Assembly: GCA_016234485.1 (NCBI GenBank)
Contig: JACRBL010000029.1
Location: 186,001 to 250,000, forward strand
Length of the DNA stretch: 64,000 bases
From: Chloroflexota bacterium
GTDB taxonomy: Bacteria; Chloroflexota; Anaerolineae; Anaerolineales; Villigracilaceae
Reading direction: 5' to 3'
In this document: positions 1-6,799 of the stretch, piece by piece
How positions within the stretch are numbered: the stretch's first letter is position 1
Layout: the number at the start of each line of letters is the position of its first letter
The notes under the pieces: generated by a model
Database searches by the model: none
What the model was told of the DNA's origin: nothing
The model's input: only the letters and a program-made list of their open reading frames with translations
Made by a program: the position numbers and the translations under genes

Positions 1-2
1 AA

Positions 3-1610
3 AAGCGCCGCACACGCGATAGCAAAATTGTTGTGGAATACTTTAAAGAACAAGAGAAAAAAATACTTGCCGAAATCAAGAAATTACGTGCTCAGCAAAA
101 TGACGATCAACAAGATCAGGCACAGAAAAACGTACACGTATATAACGGGCTGGAGGTTTTGCAAAACCTGCTTTGGAGTGTGCGTGAACAGTTACTTGAC
201 CACGCGCTTTATATTGACCCCAATAAAATTGGTCTGACTGTTTTTAGTCGTATTTTTGATGAGGCAACCCGCACCTACAATTTCCCTTATCGTGATATTC
301 TTCTGAAACTTGTTGAGGGTTATTACGAGTGTTTTTCAACGGAACAAAAATATGAGATAGATAACAGGCATGTTAAAGCATTGCTCGACAGCGGCAAATA
401 CACTAAAGCGGAAAATCTATCAGCAAAGATACTGCGTTCGACAACGCTCTCTCCTGAAAAACGAGTGGATATGCTGATTCAGTATGGCAATATCAAGATT
501 CGTTTGGGTTATATCAAGGATGGGCGCGATTACTTTGAAAATGCAGTGAAATTGTGTCAGAGAAAAAAAATGAAACCCAGTCTGGTCCCAGCGCTCAATG
601 CCCTGGGATGGAGCTATCGCTTGCTGGGCGATTCCGAGTCCGCGATCGAGAATTATAAACGGGCGCTGGAATTAAGTATCCAAACCAAAGATCGACTTCG
701 CCGTGCCTGGATATTGAACAATCTTGCCTTTGTCTATAGCCAGCAGGCGCGCTTTGGCCCTGCGCTGGCATTATGTGACCAAGCCAATGAATTATGGGAG
801 CAGCTTAATTTTGGGCGCGGCCTGGGAGCGTTGTATGAAGTTTACGGCGCTATTTATGCTCGTATGGGGCAATTTGAAAAGGCTGTTGGAGCTTATGTAC
901 ATGCGTTGGGAAAATTCGATAAGCATGATTACGAATGGTTAAGCCGAATTCATGCTGGATTGGGTCTGGTCTATCGCCTTACTGGCGAGCTGCATCAGGC
1001 CGAACGAGAGTTGGAGATCGCGCGCGAATACAAAATCAAACGCGATGAAGCCATGATATTGCACCGCCTTGCACATGTCAAATCTGAAATGGGCCAATCT
1101 GAAATGGCTCGACGTTTATTCGAAGAGAGTTATGCTGCCAGTGTGGAAATTTCCGATGCCTATCATGAACTCAACAATCTTGGCGACTTGTCGAAGATTG
1201 CCATCAAGGAAAAGAAATATGACCGTCTCAAATATTTCACCACTCTTTATCGGAAATACAAGAATAATTGGCCAGACATGACTTATGCGCGCGCTGAAGG
1301 AATGTTATTAAAGCATCTCGCGGATTTAGCAATGGGTTTGAGCTCTAGGAATTATGCTGTGGCTGAACGTTATTACCGGCTTGCTTTTACATTGTTGGCA
1401 CGATATGAAACCTATCAGGAATATACTGTGCAGAATCAATTGATAAATGTGGAACGGCATTGGGAGAACCTAAAAGTGCCACTTGCAGAGCGCGCAAAAA
1501 TTGCGCGACTGCTATATACCACTTGGAAAAAAGAAAACCTATCTCAACAACATCCCGAAGCGACGAGTTTTTTTGTGCGCTGGATGGAAGAGGCTAAAAT
1601 CTATGAGTAA
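3..1610 (+). CDS. TPR-repeat protein, 5' end open at window edge
   Basis: The frame stays open to the left edge of the window, so the GTG at 33 need not be the start and the gene probably begins outside. The visible 530 or so residues are mostly helical TPR repeats: the stretch around LGWSYRLLGDSESAIENY and later units such as LGLVYRLTGELHQAEREL show the W/LG/Y/F/A/P spacing. A charged N-terminal helix (EQEKKILAEIKKL) looks like a coiled coil. The stop overlaps the start of the radical SAM gene by 8 nt, which implies coupled translation and a shared pathway. TPR proteins usually bind peptides or partners; here it may be a substrate-binding or regulatory partner of the enzyme (inference). The coding sequence is more AT-rich than most of the window. 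Confidence 0.8.
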   Translation, partial: KRRTRDSKIVVEYFKEQEKKILAEIKKLRAQQNDDQQDQAQKNVHVYNGLEVLQNLLWSVREQLLDHALYIDPNKIGLTVFSRIFDEATRTYNFPYRDILLKLVEGYYECFSTEQKYEIDNRHVKALLDSGKYTKAENLSAKILRSTTLSPEKRVDMLIQYGNIKIRLGYIKDGRDYFENAVKLCQRKKMKPSLVPALNALGWSYRLLGDSESAIENYKRALELSIQTKDRLRRAWILNNLAFVYSQQARFGPALALCDQANELWEQLNFGRGLGALYEVYGAIYARMGQFEKAVGAYVHALGKFDKHDYEWLSRIHAGLGLVYRLTGELHQAERELEIAREYKIKRDEAMILHRLAHVKSEMGQSEMARRLFEESYAASVEISDAYHELNNLGDLSKIAIKEKKYDRLKYFTTLYRKYKNNWPDMTYARAEGMLLKHLADLAMGLSSRNYAVAERYYRLAFTLLARYETYQEYTVQNQLINVERHWENLKVPLAERAKIARLLYTTWKKENLSQQHPEATSFFVRWMEEAKIYE

Positions 1611-3066
1611 GCCCATCCCCTCCCGTTTAATGTATGCACGATTTCATAGCGAAGTTCCAACCGGCCAATGTGATGCATGTTCGCCGATTCATCGAACTAA
1701 TGAGCCAGCACATGTTTCGATCAACGTGACGCATGTGTCCCACGCGCCACGTATTGTTTTGACTGACTCAGATTATCTTGTACTGGGTAAAGTACCAGTG
1801 ATAATTGATCGTACTATGCTGGACAGATTGGATGAAAAAATCATACTGGAATCTCGGTTCTCATCGGTTTTGAAAGTTCTGGCTAAAGTGGGATTATTAA
1901 CATGGCCAGAGGATGATTGTGCCTGCACTTCGCAGAAAGAGTGCAATTGTGCATGCGAGTTTGTTGAGAATATTCTCCTCACCTCCTGGCTCCACCTCAC
2001 CGACCGTTGCAACCTCCGCTGTGACTACTGCTACCTCCCTCACGTCCGCGAAGACATGACCTCCGCCACAGGTCGCGCCGCAATTGACGCCACCTTCCGC
2101 TCGGCGATTGCCAATGGCTTCAAGCAAGTGAAATTGAAATACGCGGGCGGTGAGCCGTTGTTGCGCTTCCCGCTGATTGTGGAATTGCATCAATACGCCC
2201 AATCGCTGGCCGTTCAACATGGCATTAATTTGGAAGGCGTGGTTCTGAGCAACGGGACACTCCTCACGTCTGCAATGATCGAGACCCTCAAATCTCTCGG
2301 CTTGCGGCTAATGATCTCCCTCGATGGACTTGCTCAACATCACGACATGCATCGTCGCTACGCGGGTGGACGTGGTTCCTTCGCGGATGTAGCCGAAGCC
2401 GTGGACTTGGCGCTTGCCAATGGTTTGACTCCTAACATCTCGGTAACAGTCAGCAATCGCACGGCGGATGGACTGCCCGATGTCATGGCATGGATTTTGG
2501 AACGCGAGTTGCCGTTCAGCCTGAACTTCTATCGCGAGAATGAACTCTCCGCATCCCATGAAGATATGCGTCTGGATGAAGAGAAAATCACCAACGGCAT
2601 GTTGGCGGCGTTCAAAGTGATCGAAGACAATCTCCCGCGCAGACCCTTCCTCGGGGGCATGATTGACCGCGCCAACCTCTCTGCTTCACATACGCACACT
2701 TGCGGGGTGGGACAAAACTATCTGGTCTTCGATCAGCACGGACAGGTTGCCAAGTGCCAGATGCAGATACGCAAACCGATCACAGATGTTCACGTGGCAG
2801 ACCCGCTGGCCGTCATCCGCTCAGACCAGAGTGGGATTCAGAATATGTCTGTGGAAGAAAAAGAAGGGTGCAAATCCTGCGAGTGGAAATATTGGTGCGC
2901 GGGTGGCTGTCCGCTCGCGACGCATCGCGCGACGGGACGGTATGATATCAAATCCCCTAATTGCAACATCTACAAAGCCCTCTTCCCCGAAGCCCTTCGT
3001 TTGGAGGGATTGCGTTTGCTAAAATATCAAGATGACCCCGAAGTGGTTCACAAGATCGTTGCGTAA
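1603..3066 (+). CDS. Radical SAM/SPASM-domain enzyme
   Basis: A protein of 487 aa. The start is ATG 1603, inside the ATGAGTAA overlap with the TPR gene, with GGAAGAGG just upstream. The radical SAM cluster motif CNLRCDYC is at C136, C140 and C143, and GGEP is at 182-185. The C-terminal SPASM domain has the full seven-cysteine spacing: C367, C385, C423, C426, C432, C436, C454, which should hold two auxiliary Fe-S clusters. A separate Cys-rich patch (CACTSQKECNCAC, about 106-118) precedes the radical SAM core. SPASM enzymes of this type are typically peptide- or protein-modifying, including RiPP maturases and sulfatase-maturase-like enzymes; no precursor peptide is visible in the window. Base composition changes from AT-rich to GC-richer near nt 1975, exactly where the catalytic domain begins. 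A strong terminator follows. Confidence 0.9.
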   Translation: MSKPIPSRLMYARFHSEVPTGQCDACSPIHRTNEPAHVSINVTHVSHAPRIVLTDSDYLVLGKVPVIIDRTMLDRLDEKIILESRFSSVLKVLAKVGLLTWPEDDCACTSQKECNCACEFVENILLTSWLHLTDRCNLRCDYCYLPHVREDMTSATGRAAIDATFRSAIANGFKQVKLKYAGGEPLLRFPLIVELHQYAQSLAVQHGINLEGVVLSNGTLLTSAMIETLKSLGLRLMISLDGLAQHHDMHRRYAGGRGSFADVAEAVDLALANGLTPNISVTVSNRTADGLPDVMAWILERELPFSLNFYRENELSASHEDMRLDEEKITNGMLAAFKVIEDNLPRRPFLGGMIDRANLSASHTHTCGVGQNYLVFDQHGQVAKCQMQIRKPITDVHVADPLAVIRSDQSGIQNMSVEEKEGCKSCEWKYWCAGGCPLATHRATGRYDIKSPNCNIYKALFPEALRLEGLRLLKYQDDPEVVHKIVA

Positions 3067-3072
3067 AAGTTG

Positions 3073-3099
3073 CCTCCCGCCTGAAAAGCGGGAGGTTTT
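3073..3099 (+). terminator. Intrinsic terminator after radical SAM gene
   Basis: An 8-bp perfect stem CCTCCCGC / GCGGGAGG (3073-3080, 3088-3095) with a 7-nt loop is followed by TTTT. It lies 7 nt after the stop codon. Confidence 0.85.
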
Positions 3100-3203
3100 C
3101 ATTTCACAGGCAGCTCAATCTCAAACCTCGTCCCACTCCCCTCAACCGAACTCGCTTTTATCCTCCCTCCATACGCCTCGACCAGCGCGTTCGCGATGAC
3201 GCG
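3099..3203 (-). pseudogene. Histidine kinase ATPase-domain fossil (C-terminal end)
   Basis: Read on the minus strand, 34 codons and a TGA stop encode the typical end of a HATPase_c domain: a VIANALVEAYGGRIKA segment, then a GSGTRFEIELPVK end. An in-frame TAG (3204-3206) sits where the GLGL box should be, and no kinase reading frame continues upstream. This is the remnant of a deleted sensor kinase. It adjoins an orphan receiver gene transcribed the other way. Confidence 0.7.
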
Positions 3204-3307
3204 CTAACCGCGTCCGCCAGGTTTCGCGAGATGTCTGGCTTTTTCGCCTCGTTTTCAACGAGTGGTAGAATCGCAACAGAATTTGACGCGGAACGAAGGA
3301 GCAAAAG

Positions 3308-3688
3308 ATGGCGAAAATTCTGTATATTGAAGACATCGAAGACAACATGACTTTCGTGAAGCGTTTTTTGATTCCGCGCGGACATGAACTGTTTTGGGCC
3401 AGGAACGCCGAATCGGGGTTGGAGATGGCCTTTCAGGTGAAGCCCGATTTGATTTTGCTCGATCTTGGCCTGCCCGACGCAGACGGCCAAACCCTTTCAA
3501 CGTGGCTGCGCGGGGAGCCTATGTTGGAGACAGTGCCGATCGTGGTGTTGACGGCCTGGCCGGCAGAGGTGGCGCGCCACACCGTGGAAGCCTACGGGTT
3601 GGACGGCTACCTGTGCAAGCCGTTCAAGATCAACGAACTCATTCAACTGATAGACAAATTGCTGGAACCGACGCGCCATGAAGATTGA
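3308..3688 (+). CDS. Single-domain response regulator (receiver only)
   Basis: A protein of 126 aa, CheY-like, with no output domain. The acidic pocket is IEDIEDN (E8, D9), the phosphoacceptor is D52 in LLDLGLPDADG, the switch residue is T82 and the conserved lysine is K104 in CKPF. GAAGGAG precedes the ATG. The last 11 nt overlap the start of the GNAT gene, so the two are co-translated. The nearest kinase sequence is only a fossil, so its phosphodonor is probably one of the kinases in the 5-25 kb block (inference). Confidence 0.92.
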   Translation: MAKILYIEDIEDNMTFVKRFLIPRGHELFWARNAESGLEMAFQVKPDLILLDLGLPDADGQTLSTWLRGEPMLETVPIVVLTAWPAEVARHTVEAYGLDGYLCKPFKINELIQLIDKLLEPTRHED

Positions 3689-4553
3689 AATTGTGCCTGC
3701 GTCGCGTTTTTCCATTCAGGAATTGACGGATCTCTACAATCAAACCCGCGTAGATTATCTGGTTCCCATGCCGATGAGCGCCGATCGCCTGATGGAATAT
3801 GTGCGCGATTTTAACGTTGACCTTTCGCGTTCGTGCATTGCCCGCGAAAGCGATGGGCAGACCCTTGGACTGAGCATGTTGGGAATGCGCCCCGGGCGGG
3901 GATGGGTGACGCGCCTGGGCGTGTTGCCTGGCACGCGTCGCCATGGCGTGGGGGCCATGCTGATGGATTGCATGTTGGAAAATGCCGAACAGGCGGGCGT
4001 GGGGGAGATCATCCTTGAAGTGATTCAGGATAACGCGCCAGCCTATAATCTTTTTTTGAGCAAAGGGTTCGAGGAGATCGGTTCGTGGCTGGTGATGCGC
4101 CGCGCCCCGCGTCTTGTCTCTGCCGAGCCGCAGGGAGAGATCGAAGCGTTGACGCGCGAGCAGGCGTTGGAGGCGCTGCGGGCCTATCCACATCATGTCA
4201 CCTGGATCAACGCGTATGAGTCCATGAGCAACGCGCCCGATGTCGAGGGGATGCGGATTCAACTTCCCAATGGGGGCAGGGGATGGATTGTGTATCGGAG
4301 TCACAAGTACACGCTTCGATATAGTCTCAGCCATTTGGTCTTGCATACCGAAGAAGGCGACCCTGCTGAAGTGGGCCTGCAACTTTTACTCAATCTGCAT
4401 ACCCAAAACCCCCGTCACGATACGTATGCTGAAAATATTCACACAGACGATCCCCATCTCGTGGCGTTTGGCGAATTGGGTTATTTCAAAAACTTTTCCC
4501 GTATAGAGATGCGCCGCAAGGCGGGTGCGCCTGTGAATTTTCCCGCGGTTTAA
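3678..4553 (+). CDS. GNAT-family N-acetyltransferase with extra C-terminal domain
   Basis: A protein of 291 aa. Residues 1-145 form a GNAT fold: the acetyl-CoA pyrophosphate-binding loop is RRHGVGA at 87-93, after the beta-4 strand TRLGVLPG, followed by the NAPAYNLFLSKGFEEIG motif. Residues 150-291 are a second domain that may be a degenerate GNAT-like half; I see no motif in it. The start overlaps the receiver gene by 11 nt. The acceptor substrate cannot be told. Pairing with a receiver suggests the acetylation is linked to signal transduction (inference). Confidence 0.85.
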   Translation: MKIEIVPASRFSIQELTDLYNQTRVDYLVPMPMSADRLMEYVRDFNVDLSRSCIARESDGQTLGLSMLGMRPGRGWVTRLGVLPGTRRHGVGAMLMDCMLENAEQAGVGEIILEVIQDNAPAYNLFLSKGFEEIGSWLVMRRAPRLVSAEPQGEIEALTREQALEALRAYPHHVTWINAYESMSNAPDVEGMRIQLPNGGRGWIVYRSHKYTLRYSLSHLVLHTEEGDPAEVGLQLLLNLHTQNPRHDTYAENIHTDDPHLVAFGELGYFKNFSRIEMRRKAGAPVNFPAV

Positions 4554-4560
4554 CGCGAAG

Positions 4561-4589
4561 CGTCGCGCCTTTTGAAGATGGGCGCGACG
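4561..4589. terminator. GC-rich hairpin between convergent genes
   Basis: Stem CGTCGCGCC / GGCGCGACG (9 bp) lies just after the GNAT stop. It has no T-tract, so it may be a weak terminator or a simple transcript-end stabiliser. Confidence 0.45.
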
Positions 4590-4635
4590 CGACAATTGTT
4601 CACTGGCTTTTGTGTAGAGCAAGCGCTATTTGTTT

Positions 4636-4717
4636 CTGCGAGGAGGGCTCTCTTCCCGACGAAGCAGTCTCCATGCCGGGAGAGGGGATTGCTTCGCGAA
4701 GTGCGCTCGCAATGACG
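4636..4717. repeat. Palindromic TCATTGCGAG-family repeat, copy 1
   Basis: Intergenic, between convergent genes. The left end CTGCGAGGAGGG and right end GCTCGCAATGACG are imperfect inverted ends; the inner parts GACGAAGCAGTCTCC and GGGGATTGCTTCGCG also pair. It is the same family as the copies at 27727, 38168, 41853, 45594, 51672 and 53282. Confidence 0.8.
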
Positions 4718-4756
4718 ATTACAGTAGTGTTTCTATAAAACCGTGATTTGCCGAAT

Positions 4757-5143
4757 TTATTTATTCAGGGGAGATGGCACGAACGCTTCCACCCGCGCCC
4801 ACAACTCGCGAATGTTGATCGGCTTCGACATGTACACATCGCAACCCGCCGCGAGCGCTTTTTCCGCGTCGCCTTTCAAGGCGTTGGCGGTGACGGCGAT
4901 GATCGGCACGTAGGCCAGCGCGTGCTTTGCGCTGGACCGGATGCGCCTCGCCACTTCGTAGCCGTCAATATCGGGCAGGTTGATATCGAGCAAAATCAAA
5001 TCCACTTCTTCCGCCTCGGCCATCGTCACACCTTTGAGTCCATTCTCGGCCTTCAACAATTTGTAGCCGCGCGATTCCAGGGCGCGTTGCACGAGCAACA
5101 TGTTATCGGGGTTATCTTCGACGTATAAAATATTGTTTCCCAT
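4757..5143 (-). CDS. Single-domain response regulator (CheY/DivK-like)
   Basis: A protein of 128 aa, receiver domain only. It has E9, D10 and D13 in VEDNPDN, phosphoacceptor D53 in LLDINLPDIDGYE, T85 and K107 in MSKPINI. It starts 3 nt after the stop of the threonine-synthase/receiver fusion and is the last gene of the long minus-strand signalling run. Such stand-alone receivers act as phosphotransfer intermediates or as protein-binding outputs. A likely donor is the soluble kinase two genes upstream. Confidence 0.92.
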   Translation of the reverse strand: MGNNILYVEDNPDNMLLVQRALESRGYKLLKAENGLKGVTMAEAEEVDLILLDINLPDIDGYEVARRIRSSAKHALAYVPIIAVTANALKGDAEKALAAGCDVYMSKPINIRELWARVEAFVPSPLNK

Positions 5144-5146
5144 CGT

Positions 5147-6799
5147 TCATTCTCCTTGGTCCGCGCTTTTCTCTGCGATGACCTGGATGACCTGATCCAC
5201 AAACTTGCGCGTGGACAGTGAACCTTTCTGGTACAACGCTTCAATGTGACCGTTGAGGCGTTCGCGCTCTTCCTTTGTAATATCCTTTGCGCTGACGACT
5301 ACCACGGGGATGTTCTTGGTGCGCGGATCTAATTTTAACTCTTCCACCAGCCCAAAGCCATCAATGCCTGGCATGGTCAAATCGCTCACGATCAGGTCGG
5401 GCAGTTTTTGCCGCGCCATGGCGAGGCCCTCCCAGCCGTCTTTGGCGTGGTAGACGCGATAGGTCTTGCGCGCTTCCAACATGCGGCGGATGAGGTGGGC
5501 GTCATCGGGGTTGTCGTCAACCAGCAAAACGGTGGTGGCTTTCTCATCCAGGTTTTCGAGCGCGGCTTGCAGACCTTCGCGCGGCGCGGGGGATTGGTCT
5601 TCGCTCAGGTGGATGTCCACCGCGAACTGGTCGCCCAGCACGTGCTTTTCGACGGGGAAGGTGTGTCCCGTGCAGTTGACGACGACCGTCTCGTCCGCGC
5701 CGATCGTCCCGTTTTTGAGCGCCTTTTCGAGACCCGCGAACGCGACCGCCGTCGCAGGCTCCACGGCCATGCCCTCGCTTTTGGCGAGCGCCTGCATGGC
5801 GGAATAGGCTTCGTGGTCGGTCACTGATTCCATCACGCCGCCGAATTGCTGGGTCAGTTTCCACAGGTAGGTGTAGGCTTTGCCAGGGTCGCCCGTGGAT
5901 AGGATGATGATGCGCGTATCGGGGATGACAGGTTCGGCCACGTCTTTGCCGGCTTTGAAGGCATGCGCCATCGGCGCGCATCCTTCCGCTTGAATAATTG
6001 CCAATTTTGGGATTTTATTGATCAGCCCCATGTGGAGCATTTCTTTGAATCCTTGATACACGCCCAGCGGGCCGAGTCCGCCGCTGACGGCCTGCACGTA
6101 CCAATCGGGCGCGCGCCAGCCGAGTTGTTCCACAATTTCGTAGGCGATGGTTTTCATGGATTCTTTGGCGGGGATGGAACTCGCGCCGCGGTCGAGCAGC
6201 AGGTTGCGCCTCTGCGCGAACTGCGCGGCGATCTGCTTCGTCTGGTCATAGTTGCCGCTGACGCGGATCACCTCTGCGCCGAAGAGCGCGGCCTCGCGCA
6301 GTTTTTCCTGCGGCACGAGGCTGGTCATAAAGACCCACAGTTTAATGCCCGCCCGCGCGCAAGCCGACGCGTAGGCCACCGCCGCGTTGCCCGTGGATGC
6401 GATCACCGCTTCGCGAATCCCGTTTTCGTTCATGGCGGCCACGGCCACCGCGGCCTGCCTGTCTTTGAAGGAGGAGGTCGGACCGTAGCGTTCGTCTTTG
6501 ATGAAGACGGAACCCGCCCCCAGCGAAGGAGCGAAGCGAGCCGAATGCCAGAGGGGAGTCCCGCCGGCGGGGTAGAGGTCCAAAGTGGAGGGATTGTTCA
6601 GCGGCAGGATGTCCTGATAACGCCAGAGGTTGGAGGGGCGGTTGGGAAGTCCGCGCAGGATTTCGCGTTTGAAGGCCTCGTAATCGTAGCGCGCTTCCAG
6701 CCATTGCGATTGGCAATGTTTGCAGATGCCCGGCACGAAGGGTTCGTAGGGTTGTTGTTTTCCGCAGATCACACATTCCAGGGTGAGGGGGAGCGCCAT
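5147..6799 (-). CDS. Threonine-synthase-like PLP enzyme fused to receiver domain
   Basis: A protein of 550 aa. The start is ATG 6799, overlapping the kinase stop by one base (TAATG). Residues 5-30 are a zinc-ribbon (C9, C12, C26, C29). Residues 75-395 are a fold-type II PLP enzyme: the Schiff-base lysine is K112 in SSFKDR, with the phosphate loop SGGLGPLG at 239-246 and a C-terminal CTGHTFP. This matches threonine synthase or a close homologue. Residues 421-545 are a complete receiver domain: D428/D429, phosphoacceptor D473 in SDLTMPGIDG, S503, and K525 in YQKGS. The two halves form one uninterrupted reading frame. Classic threonine synthase (phosphohomoserine to threonine) has no receiver. 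The link implies phosphorylation-controlled amino-acid metabolism, or re-use of the PLP fold in signalling (inference). Confidence 0.88.
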   Translation of the reverse strand: MALPLTLECVICGKQQPYEPFVPGICKHCQSQWLEARYDYEAFKREILRGLPNRPSNLWRYQDILPLNNPSTLDLYPAGGTPLWHSARFAPSLGAGSVFIKDERYGPTSSFKDRQAAVAVAAMNENGIREAVIASTGNAAVAYASACARAGIKLWVFMTSLVPQEKLREAALFGAEVIRVSGNYDQTKQIAAQFAQRRNLLLDRGASSIPAKESMKTIAYEIVEQLGWRAPDWYVQAVSGGLGPLGVYQGFKEMLHMGLINKIPKLAIIQAEGCAPMAHAFKAGKDVAEPVIPDTRIIILSTGDPGKAYTYLWKLTQQFGGVMESVTDHEAYSAMQALAKSEGMAVEPATAVAFAGLEKALKNGTIGADETVVVNCTGHTFPVEKHVLGDQFAVDIHLSEDQSPAPREGLQAALENLDEKATTVLLVDDNPDDAHLIRRMLEARKTYRVYHAKDGWEGLAMARQKLPDLIVSDLTMPGIDGFGLVEELKLDPRTKNIPVVVVSAKDITKEERERLNGHIEALYQKGSLSTRKFVDQVIQVIAEKSADQGE

